A stretch of 8,125 nt of DNA from Gemmatimonadales bacterium (GTDB lineage: Bacteria; Gemmatimonadota; Gemmatimonadetes; Palauibacterales; Palauibacteraceae). Position 1 is the stretch's first letter, and the number at the start of each line of letters is the position of its first letter. Shown here piece after piece: positions 1 to 6,494 of this stretch. The position numbers were made by a program, and so were the translations under genes. Under the pieces are notes generated by a model, which was given only the letters and a program-made list of their open reading frames with translations, did not search any database and was not told the origin of the DNA. Location of the stretch: assembly GCA_030636765.1 (NCBI GenBank), contig DAOVWI010000090.1, positions 1 to 8,125 of the forward strand, written 5' to 3'.

Positions 1-2443
1 GCGAAGCCTCGTAGTGCTCTCTCGCCCGTGCGTGATCCCCCCACAAGTGCGCGACGCGGCCCAAGAGCGAGTAGCTGTCCGCTTCTCTCGACCGCGCGCC
101 CAGATGTCTGAATCGGTCGAGCGCCTCCTCGCCCGCCAGCTTCGCCTCCGCCAGCTGGCCTACCGACAGAAGATACGCCGCACGTCGGAACTCCACTTCC
201 GCTTCCAGCGTCTTATCCGCGCCGGCTCGAGCCGCCTTCTCGAGCTCCCGGATCGCGGCTAACCGGGCCTCCGGATCTCCCCTCTCCGCCGCGATCTCTT
301 CGGCCAGGCACAGCAATTCCGTGCGCCTGTCATCCCTCGTCGCCACTCTCAACGAACGGTCCACCATCTCGCAGGCATCGCGCAGCGCGCCCCGGCTCCT
401 CGCCTCCTCGGCCTCCCTCTTGAGATACGGGATCGCCCGCTCCGGAGTCGTCGAGCGCTCATAGTGGGATGCCACGAGACCGCCGGCGTCGAAGTCGGTG
501 TCGGATAGGCGCTGCTCCAGCCAGCGCGCTACCGATCCGTGCAATTCTGCGCGAAGGCCTCTCAACAGACCGTCGTATGCCACCTGTTGCAGCAACCGGT
601 GCTCGAAGGCGTACTCGCGATCGCCGGCCACGAGCGAGTGCGGTAGCGCCCTGACCATGGCGCTCTCGACCAGCTCGCGCAGCTCGCCATCGACCGACTC
701 CAGGACGAGCGCATCCTGGAGCACGCCCGACCAGAACCTCCGGCCCACGATGGCGGCGTACTGCAGTACTCGTCTCGTGGATGCCCCCAGTCCGTCGATG
801 CTGGTGCTGAGAAGGCTCTCCACGGTGTCCGGCACGGGGACGTCCCGGAGGTCCGCGGCCGCACGCCACCTACCTTCTTCCTCCAAGATGACGCCCCTCG
901 CCGCCATGGACTTCAGCAGCTCCTCGATGAACAGAGGGTTGCCCTCGGTGCGTTCCACGATGAGGCGGGTGAAGGGCTCGGGGAGATCGTGCTCTCCGAG
1001 CACGGCGTCGACGAGAGCGAGCGACTCGGAAGAGGTGAGCCTCGATAAACCCACTTCATCGGCGATGGCTTCGAACAGCCGGCTGAGGTGCTTTTCCTCC
1101 GGGAGAGGGAGCCGCGCCACGAGCACCAGCAGGGCCGGGCAGTCCAGCCCGAGAGCGGGAAGCCTGGTCAGGAAGTCCAGCGTAGCGTAGTCGGCCCACT
1201 GGAGGTCCTCGAGAACCAGTACCATCGGTCCGGAGGTGCCGGCTCGGAGGGCCTCCTCGACGGATTCCGATATCTGGACCCCCAGCTCCTTTCCCTTGTA
1301 CCCGTCCAGCTCGGCCAGCTCGGAGGCTGGATTGCCGAGGGCCACGGCCAGGGCGGCGACCGCCTCGCCAGACCAATCCGTTCGGGTGGCCTTCGCGATT
1401 GTGGCAGCCGCCTCGATCGGCTCGAGCTCCAGCGGAACGTCATACAGGTCCCGCAGCAGCTCCGCCAGCGGTTCCCACGGCGCGCTTCGGGCGTACGGAT
1501 AGCTGCGGCCACCCGCGAACTCCTCCGGGGTCAACTTCTCCATGGCTCGGAATTCCGAGATCAGCCGCGTCTTGCCGATGCCTGGCGCGCCCGTGACGAG
1601 GCAGTAGCTGAAGTGGCCGGCTTTGGCGCGACTCCAGTTCTCTCGCAGACTCTTGAGTTGGGCTTCCCGGCCGATGAATCGCGTTAGGCGTCTTCGAAAA
1701 CCTCGAGATCTGCCGCGCTCCGGACGGAGGCCGGTCACGCTCCGCGCCCGGACAGGCTCCTGCTTTCCCTTCACCACCAGCGAGCGCTCGTCCCCGAACT
1801 CGAACAAGTGGCTCGTCTGCTCGCAGGTTGAGGTGCCGATGAGGATCTCGCCCGGCTCGCAAGCGCTCTGAAGTCGGGCCGCGACGTTCACTGCGTCGCC
1901 GACCGCCGTGTAGTTGTGAGCGCCCCCTCCAGCGAAGACGCCCGTGACGACCGAGCCCGTGTTGACTCCGACCTTCAGCTGGAGCGGGGATTTCGAGCCC
2001 GGAGACAAGACACGATCGTCTGCGGCGTCCAGGCTCTGCCAGATGGCGGTGGCCGCGTCGCTCGCCGCCCACCGCTGCAGAGCCTCGCGCATTTCGAGCG
2101 CGGCCCGCACGGCACGCTCTTCCTCGTTCTCGTAGGCGATGGGGGCGCCGAAGAGCGCCATCACGCAGTCCCCCATGAATTTGTCGACGAAGCCGCCCCA
2201 TCGGGTGACGCAATCGCAGAGAGGGGCCAGGCAACCGGCGATCAGCGATCGCACCTGCTCAGGATCCAGCTGCTCGGTGAGTGCGGTGAAGCCGGAAAGA
2301 TCGGCGAAGAGGACCGTAATGATGCGGCGCTCCGCGTCCGCGGTCGACGCGATTCTGTTCCCGCATTCCGAACAGTACTTGGCACTTGCGGGCGCCTCGG
2401 CCGCGCACCGCGGGCAGGAGACCGACCGGGAATGCGTCTCCAC
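1..2443 (-). CDS. Class III adenylate/guanylate cyclase with AAA ATPase and TPR regions (3' end outside window)
   Basis: One uninterrupted minus-strand frame gives 814 codons and leaves the window still open. Domains in order: a zinc ribbon with Cys10, Cys13, Cys24 and Cys27 (CPRC...CSEC); a class III cyclase domain at about 38-215, with metal Asp48 in LFADLSGF, Asp92 in DKFMGD, and GDAVNVAARL carrying the transition-state Asn and Arg; a Walker A motif GAPGIGKT at 285-292 and Walker B LVLEDLQWAD near 409-418; then helical TPR-like sequence from about 690 on. The Lys of DKFMGD sits at the adenine-selecting position and a Thr replaces the usual Asp in YTAVGD, a class IIIb pattern, so cAMP synthesis is the likely activity. 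The GTG start at 2441-2443 was chosen because GGAG lies 7 bases upstream and the zinc ribbon begins directly after it; the frame stays open further upstream but shows no better start. The protein is probably cytoplasmic, since no membrane segment is visible. The signal it senses is unknown; the AAA/TPR half resembles LuxR/MalT-type sensory ATPases. Confidence 0.93.
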   Translation of the reverse strand, partial: METHSRSVSCPRCAAEAPASAKYCSECGNRIASTADAERRIITVLFADLSGFTALTEQLDPEQVRSLIAGCLAPLCDCVTRWGGFVDKFMGDCVMALFGAPIAYENEEERAVRAALEMREALQRWAASDAATAIWQSLDAADDRVLSPGSKSPLQLKVGVNTGSVVTGVFAGGGAHNYTAVGDAVNVAARLQSACEPGEILIGTSTCEQTSHLFEFGDERSLVVKGKQEPVRARSVTGLRPERGRSRGFRRRLTRFIGREAQLKSLRENWSRAKAGHFSYCLVTGAPGIGKTRLISEFRAMEKLTPEEFAGGRSYPYARSAPWEPLAELLRDLYDVPLELEPIEAAATIAKATRTDWSGEAVAALAVALGNPASELAELDGYKGKELGVQISESVEEALRAGTSGPMVLVLEDLQWADYATLDFLTRLPALGLDCPALLVLVARLPLPEEKHLSRLFEAIADEVGLSRLTSSESLALVDAVLGEHDLPEPFTRLIVERTEGNPLFIEELLKSMAARGVILEEEGRWRAAADLRDVPVPDTVESLLSTSIDGLGASTRRVLQYAAIVGRRFWSGVLQDALVLESVDGELRELVESAMVRALPHSLVAGDREYAFEHRLLQQVAYDGLLRGLRAELHGSVARWLEQRLSDTDFDAGGLVASHYERSTTPERAIPYLKREAEEARSRGALRDACEMVDRSLRVATRDDRRTELLCLAEEIAAERGDPEARLAAIRELEKAARAGADKTLEAEVEFRRAAYLLSVGQLAEAKLAGEEALDRFRHLGARSREADSYSLLGRVAHLWGDHARAREHYEAS

Positions 2444-2484
2444 GTCCTCTCTCCACGGGGGCGAAGGATGTCGGTCGTTGCGCC

Positions 2485-2512
2485 TCGGAGATGGCTCCGG
2501 AGCGATCTCCGA
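2485..2512. promoter_or_regulatory. 28-bp near-perfect palindrome upstream of the cyclase gene
   Basis: The sequence is self-complementary about a centre between 2498 and 2499. Thirteen of the 14 base pairs match; the only mismatch is G2493/G2504. The core GGCTCCGGAGC region contains a perfect 10-bp palindrome. It lies 42-69 bases upstream of the cyclase GTG on the minus strand, and no T-run follows it on that strand, so it does not look like a terminator. An operator for a dimeric regulator, or a hairpin in the mRNA leader, are the two readings. The binding protein is unknown. Confidence 0.5.
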
Positions 2513-2550
2513 ACAATTTGAAAAAGCTAGCGTCCCACACCTGGAGTGTC

Positions 2551-2583
2551 CTGTGGGGAAAGACCCGTATCGCTCTGTGGGGA
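2551..2583. repeat. Pair of 9-bp direct repeats (CTGTGGGGA), 24 bp apart
   Basis: CTGTGGGGA occurs at 2551-2559 and again at 2575-2583. A partial inverted copy (CCCACA, 2534-2539) faces the first one. The repeats lie between the terminator of the radical SAM unit and the cyclase start, where the cyclase promoter should be. Similar motifs spaced about two helical turns apart can be regulator sites, but 9-bp repeats may also arise by chance. Confidence 0.3.
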
Positions 2584-2613
2584 GATGTCGCTGGCGAGTG
2601 GATCACCCGCCGC

Positions 2614-2646
2614 AAAAAAACGAGCGGCCGGGTACGGCCGCTCGTT
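2614..2646 (-). terminator. Intrinsic terminator after the Tes-like gene
   Basis: Positions 2620-2629 and 2636-2645 form a perfect 10-bp GC-rich stem. It extends by A2619/T2646 at the base and G2630/C2635 at the tip, leaving a GGTA loop. Read on the minus strand, the stem is followed by seven T residues (2620-2614, shared with the stem base). It starts about 25 bases after the stop codon of the radical SAM gene and separates that unit from the cyclase gene on the same strand. Confidence 0.9.
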
Positions 2647-2670
2647 AGGCTCGCTGGCTGCCGTTAGTGA

Positions 2671-4530
2671 TCAGTGGCAGCTCTTGCCGAGCTGGACCGT
2701 TCCCGCGTGGGGCGGGCCCGTCTGCTTCTCGACGATCGGCAGCGCTCGGCTGCCCGGCTTCACGTCCATCGGACGGTTGCCCGCGTAGATCTTGTGCCGG
2801 CCGTTTTCCTTGAACCAATCTTGGGTCTTCGCGACCATGTGCATGTTCTCAACCAGCTTCCGCCACCCCGCGCCCGTGTTATAAGCGCAGAACGAGATCT
2901 CGCCCTCCTGCGTGGCGTACGGAATCACGCACATCTCGGTTCGACGGAAATCGTACGTCCACAGGTCCTGGAACCACATCCCACCGATCCAGACGATCTT
3001 CCACTCCAGGATCTCGCGGTCTCCGGTGATCGCGCCGCCCAGCTTGGAGTTCACGATCTTGAAGAACTTCTTGGTGGTCAGTCCCGCAGGCATCTGACTC
3101 GGATCCGTGTTCCTCAGCAGCGCGAGGGCGGTCTGCGCGGGGCTGAGCTTCTTGCCGCGCGACGTGTCGGTGATCACGCTGATGTCGTTGATGAACCGCT
3201 CCGCATCAAAGAACTGCGTGAGCGGAGCCCACTCCTTGGTGCGCGAGTTCACCATCAGCATCAGGCTCGCGCCGCAGTTCGGGTGACACGAGCAGCTGAG
3301 CCCGCCGAAGTCGACCTCCGTGCCGCGCAGGTGGTCGGCCAGCCAGGTGTAGGCACCCGCCGAGCCGAGTGGATACCAATCTCGGTAGATGTCGATCTTC
3401 CCGTTCGTGTGGCGATCCAGGTCGTGGGCGAGGTGGGAGATCGTGTACCGCTGCTTGTGCCGGTCCTCGTCGCTGATCTCCTCGTCCCGCCCGGTGAAGG
3501 AGACCGGCTGGAAGGAGATCGCCCCCATCTTGTCGGAGTTCTGGATCACGAAATCCAGGATCGGACCGACCTGCCCGTCGTTGATCGTGTTGATCACCGT
3601 CGTGACCGGCGTGATGTCGATCCCCGCCTCGTGCAGCCGCTCGATCGCCTGCCATCTCACGTCGAACAGATTGCTGATGTGCCTGTGCATGTTCGACTCG
3701 TTGGTGACTCCGTCGAACTGGAGGTACACCATGTTGAGGCCGGCCTCCGCCGCCTGGTGGGCGTACTCGGGCTCTAGCGCGAAGCGCAGCCCGTTCGTGG
3801 CCGCCTGCACACTGTAGTACCCGACCTCATGGGCGTACCGGCACGCCTCGAGGAAGTGCGGGGACATCGTCGGCTCGCCGCCCGAGTACTGGACCGACAT
3901 CTGCCGGCGGGGCTTGAAGGAGATGGAGTCGTCCAGAATCTCCTTGATCTCCTTCAGCGTGAGCTCGTGCACGTATCCGACCTGGTTCGCATCCATGAAG
4001 CACGGGTTGCACATCATGTTGCAGCGGTTCGTCAGGTCGATCGTCAGGACAGCGCCGCGCCCGTAGCGGATCGTGGAGGTTCCGTGGTGGTGCAGATGCT
4101 CGTCCTCCGAGGTGCGGAAGTCGCGACCGAAGAAACGCCGCTCCAGGACCTCGCTCAGCTTCGGATCGATGGAGAGAGTGTCCCAGAACTCGCCGTGCCG
4201 CTCGCACGTCTTCTTGATGAGGATCTTGCCCTCTTCCTCGAGGATCTCGGCCTTCACCTCGCCCGTCTTTCTCTCGGTGAACTCCGAGAGATCCCGCTCG
4301 CCGGCGATGATCGCGTCGCGGACCTCGATGACGCATTCGGGGCACAGAGAGTCCGTCTCACGAGGCCAGCCGAGGGGAGGTTTCGTGCGCTCGTAGCTCT
4401 TCGGCAGCGGTCCGGGAGCCCATTCTGGTTCGATCGAAGGGCTGTCTGGAATCCGCGTGTTCACCGCCTGAAAAGCTCTCCACGCCAAGTTGGCTGCGGT
4501 GTTGGCGGCACTGGCCAGAGCGTCACCCAT
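2671..4530 (-). CDS. Radical SAM enzyme of the tetraether lipid synthase (Tes/MJ0619) family
   Basis: 619 residues, ATG start with GGAGGG about 5 bases upstream. A Cys-containing N-terminal module has CPEC (63-66) and the CERHG segment (109-113). The radical SAM core follows, with Cys170, Cys174 and Cys177 (CNMMCNPC) for the SAM-binding [4Fe-4S] cluster and GGEPT at 217-221. A further Cys group at 413, 415 and 419 (CSCHPNCG) and a C-terminal CVIPYAT...EGEISFCAYN block (Cys533, Cys548) match the layout I know for MJ0619-like proteins. Archaeal members join the ends of two isoprenoid chains to make tetraether or macrocyclic lipids; MJ0619 was earlier proposed to be a pterin methylase. The bacterial substrate is not known from sequence; cross-linking of fatty-acyl or alkyl chains is an inference. 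No hydrophobic transmembrane helix is evident. It is the last gene of a minus-strand unit behind a degenerate acyl-CoA-synthetase-like gene, and a strong terminator follows it. Confidence 0.85.
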   Translation of the reverse strand: MGDALASAANTAANLAWRAFQAVNTRIPDSPSIEPEWAPGPLPKSYERTKPPLGWPRETDSLCPECVIEVRDAIIAGERDLSEFTERKTGEVKAEILEEEGKILIKKTCERHGEFWDTLSIDPKLSEVLERRFFGRDFRTSEDEHLHHHGTSTIRYGRGAVLTIDLTNRCNMMCNPCFMDANQVGYVHELTLKEIKEILDDSISFKPRRQMSVQYSGGEPTMSPHFLEACRYAHEVGYYSVQAATNGLRFALEPEYAHQAAEAGLNMVYLQFDGVTNESNMHRHISNLFDVRWQAIERLHEAGIDITPVTTVINTINDGQVGPILDFVIQNSDKMGAISFQPVSFTGRDEEISDEDRHKQRYTISHLAHDLDRHTNGKIDIYRDWYPLGSAGAYTWLADHLRGTEVDFGGLSCSCHPNCGASLMLMVNSRTKEWAPLTQFFDAERFINDISVITDTSRGKKLSPAQTALALLRNTDPSQMPAGLTTKKFFKIVNSKLGGAITGDREILEWKIVWIGGMWFQDLWTYDFRRTEMCVIPYATQEGEISFCAYNTGAGWRKLVENMHMVAKTQDWFKENGRHKIYAGNRPMDVKPGSRALPIVEKQTGPPHAGTVQLGKSCH

Positions 4531-4535
4531 AACGA

Positions 4536-4541
4536 CCCTCC
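4536..4541 (-). promoter_or_regulatory. Ribosome binding site of the Tes-like gene
   Basis: GGAGGG on the minus strand lies 5 bases before the ATG at 4528-4530 and fixes that start. The 89-base gap before this gene therefore has its own translation signal, and translational coupling to the upstream gene is not required. Confidence 0.75.
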
Positions 4542-4565
4542 ATCGTGTTGCTGCCTGTCGCCGAA

Positions 4566-4592
4566 GCCGCCGCCGCCGGCGCCGGCGCGGCG
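4566..4592. repeat. GC-only self-complementary tract between the acyl-CoA-synthetase-like and Tes-like genes
   Basis: The tract is made of GCC/GCG triplets around a perfect 12-bp palindrome GCCGGCGCCGGC at 4575-4586, which extends one pair each side. It lies in the 89-base spacer, 25 bases or more upstream of the Shine-Dalgarno site. It has no T-run on the minus strand, so it is not a canonical terminator. It could form a hairpin in the mRNA that tunes or protects the downstream transcript. Simple GC-rich drift is the alternative. Confidence 0.35.
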
Positions 4593-4619
4593 ACTCATCT
4601 CAGCTCAGGGCTCTCCTGG

Positions 4620-5744
4620 CTATTCCTCGGTCAGCCCAACATCGAAATCGGTTACATCAAGAAAACTCAACGAGCGACCCGATGCAACACTATCGCTGCC
4701 CAACTCCACGCTTCCGACGCGATCCGTCACGCACACCCATGTGCGATCCTCGGCGGCGGAAGAGCCGTTGCCGTCGGGACCTGCAGCGCCTCGCGCCAGC
4801 GCTTCGAGTAACCCCTCCAGCGACTCGGCGCGTCCCGCCAGCAGGCCGGGGGCCAGCTCGGCCGCCCGCTCTCCGGCCGCCGGCGTCAGAACGAACGCCG
4901 TCGTCGTTAGACCATCGGCCCAGCCGGCGAAGACCAGAGCCCTGGAGATCCGGTCCGGCCGATCGCCCACGAGGAGCTGCACGCGACCCTTCCGCGGAGG
5001 GACACGCCGGAGGATCCGCTCGATGGTCTGCGCCATCCCTCCCTGGCTGATGACACTCCGTCGAAGCCCGGAGTCGTTCCACTCGTACTCCCAAGAGATC
5101 CGCTTGTCCGGCCGCGCCTCCCGAACGGCAGTCCGCCACATCGAGGCCCGCTCGGGCGTGTCCAGCACGCCTCCGTAGTCCATGAACCGATCGTACGCGA
5201 GCGCCTCTTCCTCGAACTCGTCCGCGGACCCTCGCATGAGGATCGTCGCCCGCACCGAGTCCGGGACTCCGCCCATCGCCTTCAGCTCGCGAAACGTGTC
5301 CGCGTCCGGGGCAAAAAGCGCAGCGGGTGCCGCCTCGTGCAAAACCTCGGAGATACGATCCAGGTTCCACTCGGGGTACACCGGCACGCTGAGGGCACCG
5401 ATCGACCAGATCGCACGCTCGACGGCCGGCCACTCGAGGTCGAGCGGCAGCCACATGGCGAGCGCCTCGTTAGCCTCGATCCCCATCCGTTGGTGCAGCA
5501 CGAGCGCCAGCCGTATGGCGTGGCGGTCGGCGCGCCAATCCGGCATGGGCGCCCAGGCCCAGCCCTTACGCCCCTGCTCCCAGCGCGTAAAGACGCCGTC
5601 GCGATCGTGGTAGCGGGCTCCGTGCAGGAGCAGGCGGTTGACCGTGTCCGCTCCGCGGTCGTCCTCCGTCCCCTCATCCACGGGGATCTCGGGCTCGACC
5701 CCGTACGGGAAAGCCTCGGCGGTGTGCGTCCGCTCCTCGCTCAC
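4620..5744 (-). CDS. Degenerate, shortened AMP-dependent acyl-CoA synthetase-like protein
   Basis: 374 residues, GTG start with AGGAGG 7 bases upstream. Residues about 33-145 follow the N-terminal subdomain of long-chain acyl-CoA synthetases: ALAMWLPLDLEWPAVERAIW (95-114) and IGALSVPVYPEWNLDRISEVL correspond to the usual bypass of 'adenylate-forming enzyme, NSPEW...GAVxVPxYPT' sequence. At about 216-240, where active enzymes carry the YTSGTTGxPKG ATP-binding loop, this protein reads ISWEYEWNDSGLRRS, so the Ser/Thr/Gly-rich loop is gone. The later YGxTE motif, the hinge and the C-terminal domain with the catalytic Lys are all absent, and typical enzymes of 550-650 residues are much longer. It is therefore unlikely to activate fatty acids. 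No frameshift is visible, and codon use looks like that of its neighbours, so it is probably a maintained pseudoenzyme rather than a decaying gene. It overlaps the upstream ChaC-like gene by 4 bases and precedes the Tes-like gene by 89. A role as acyl-chain or AMP-type ligand binder for its radical SAM neighbour is speculation. Confidence 0.75.
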   Translation of the reverse strand: MSEERTHTAEAFPYGVEPEIPVDEGTEDDRGADTVNRLLLHGARYHDRDGVFTRWEQGRKGWAWAPMPDWRADRHAIRLALVLHQRMGIEANEALAMWLPLDLEWPAVERAIWSIGALSVPVYPEWNLDRISEVLHEAAPAALFAPDADTFRELKAMGGVPDSVRATILMRGSADEFEEEALAYDRFMDYGGVLDTPERASMWRTAVREARPDKRISWEYEWNDSGLRRSVISQGGMAQTIERILRRVPPRKGRVQLLVGDRPDRISRALVFAGWADGLTTTAFVLTPAAGERAAELAPGLLAGRAESLEGLLEALARGAAGPDGNGSSAAEDRTWVCVTDRVGSVELGSDSVASGRSLSFLDVTDFDVGLTEE

Positions 5745-6232
5745 GAGCGAACCTCCTTCCAGACCTCTGTCACGAGGGGGTCATCGATCTTCCAGAGCTC
5801 CATGGCGTGAACGATAGCTCGAATGTACTCGGCTCCCGTCCCTACGACACCGCGGGCGGCCCTCAGGGCTTCGATCACGCCTTCCCGGTCGGGCCACTCA
5901 CGGGCACCCCTCGCCGGCAGAAAGCTCCTGGCGCGGACCGGGTGCCCGCCACCGAGCCGAAACCGCACGGTGCGCGCCCTGGTTCCTTCCCGCTGCCTCA
6001 GGTTGTGAAGGATGTGCCGTCGCTTCGCCCGGGGCAGGTCGAAGAGCACGGCCTCGCATGCCTCGCCGGGCACGAGGCCAACCTGGGGACATGGATGCTC
6101 GGGGCTCCCCCACCGGGTTGTGTTCTGGCCGACGAAGGCCCGGCGAAAGCCGTTCACCCGCACCGGCACACCGGTGTACGTGGCCAGGGCGTTGTCCCAC
6201 ATCAGCGATCCGTATGCCAAGAGCTTCGCCAC
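5741..6232 (-). CDS. ChaC/GGCT-like gamma-glutamylcyclotransferase
   Basis: 163 residues from the chosen GTG. The N-terminal LLAYGSLMW (4-12) is the substrate-binding loop of the gamma-glutamylcyclotransferase fold, and NGFRRAF...TTRWGSPEHPC (27-48) matches the region after it in ChaC-type proteins. Glu82 in LRQREGTRAR fits the catalytic Glu of the family. ChaC enzymes release 5-oxoproline from glutathione; GGCT-fold relatives act on other gamma-glutamyl amines, so the true substrate is open. The frame continues upstream to a GTG at 6343, but that start has no ribosome site, adds a basic tail absent from the family and lies inside the proposed promoter, so the start at 6232 is preferred; its own GGAG is 11 bases away, which is weak. 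The stop overlaps the start of the next gene (GTGA), so the two are translationally coupled and co-transcribed. Confidence 0.8.
   Translation of the reverse strand: MAKLLAYGSLMWDNALATYTGVPVRVNGFRRAFVGQNTTRWGSPEHPCPQVGLVPGEACEAVLFDLPRAKRRHILHNLRQREGTRARTVRFRLGGGHPVRARSFLPARGAREWPDREGVIEALRAARGVVGTGAEYIRAIVHAMELWKIDDPLVTEVWKEVRS
5752..5757 (-). promoter_or_regulatory. Ribosome binding site of the acyl-CoA-synthetase-like gene, inside the ChaC-like gene
   Basis: A full AGGAGG on the minus strand lies 7 bases before the GTG at 5742-5744, within the last codons of the ChaC-like gene. It supports the GTG start and the GTGA stop/start overlap. Confidence 0.85.
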
Positions 6233-6270
6233 CTGATGTAGATCTCCGGCATCGCCCGACCGTGGAAGTC

Positions 6271-6289
6271 TCCGCCATTTGCCGGCGGA
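6271..6289. repeat. Inverted repeat TCCGCC-N7-GGCGGA in the divergent intergenic region
   Basis: Perfect 6-bp arms at 6271-6276 and 6284-6289 flank a 7-base centre. The site falls in the leader of the ChaC-like gene downstream of its proposed promoter. It could be an operator or an mRNA hairpin; arms this short can also be chance. Confidence 0.25.
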
Positions 6290-6310
6290 TGAACGACGGT
6301 GCTGCTTGAC

Positions 6311-6326
6311 GCAGGACCGTACCTGC
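6311..6326. repeat. Inverted repeat GCAGG-N6-CCTGC at the proposed transcription start
   Basis: Arms of 5 bp at 6311-6315 and 6322-6326 sit where transcription from the proposed minus-strand promoter would begin (near 6324). That position would suit a repressor site. The short arms keep confidence low. Confidence 0.25.
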
Positions 6327-6330
6327 CAAG

Positions 6331-6359
6331 AGTTTACGAGCACTGGAAAGACTTGGCAA
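6331..6359 (-). promoter_or_regulatory. Candidate sigma70-type promoter for the ChaC/acyl-CoA-synthetase-like/Tes unit
   Basis: On the minus strand TTGCCA (6359-6354, five of six consensus bases) is followed after exactly 17 bases by TAAACT (6336-6331, four of six). Transcription would start near 6324, leaving about 90 bases of leader before the preferred GTG at 6232. No equally good promoter was found for the plus-strand gene; TTGACG at 6306-6311 lacks a matching -10 box. Confidence 0.45.
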
Positions 6360-6368
6360 CCGGAGAGT

Positions 6369-6385
6369 GACTCGATCCGCGAGTC
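6369..6385. repeat. Inverted repeat GACTCG-N5-CGAGTC upstream of both divergent genes
   Basis: Perfect 6-bp arms at 6369-6374 and 6380-6385 surround a 5-base centre. The site is just upstream of the -35 box proposed for the minus-strand unit, and about 110 bases before the start of the plus-strand radical SAM gene. It could be a shared operator or activator site for the divergent genes. Confidence 0.35.
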
Positions 6386-6482
6386 CGAAATGCCGGTCGC
6401 GCCCGGCCCCCCGCCCGGTTACCATGCTGGCATGACACGCTAGGCCGGTATATGGGTGCTGGTCCGCCCAACGTGGGACATC

Positions 6483-6488
6483 AGGAGG
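6483..6488 (+). promoter_or_regulatory. Ribosome binding site that sets the GTG start of the HpnR-like gene
   Basis: AGGAGG lies 6 bases before the GTG at 6495-6497. The frame is open back to a GTG at 6456, but that one has no ribosome site, and the extra 13 residues would precede the normal beta-strand start of the B12 domain. Confidence 0.85.
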
Positions 6489-6494
6489 TGCCGA

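Noticed and set aside
14..2667. Many shorter open frames on both strands over the cyclase region, which could suggest a broken gene
   Set aside because: Spot checks at seven places along the minus strand show one continuous frame carrying all cyclase, Walker and zinc-ribbon motifs, so no frameshift is needed.
2674..5178. Long plus-strand open frames (2674-3777 and 3829-5178) opposite the Tes-like and acyl-CoA-synthetase-like genes
   Set aside because: Their translations are Arg/Val/Leu-rich with no known motif and mirror the codon pattern of the minus-strand genes, so they are antisense artefacts.
6233..6343. N-terminal extension of the ChaC-like protein from the GTG at 6343
   Set aside because: No ribosome site, a basic low-complexity tail not seen in the family, and overlap with the proposed promoter.
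6419..6454. Plus-strand promoter from TTACCA and TATATG near the HpnR-like gene
   Set aside because: The spacing is too long (24 bases) for a sigma70 promoter, and TATATG would leave an unusual leader, so I do not call it.
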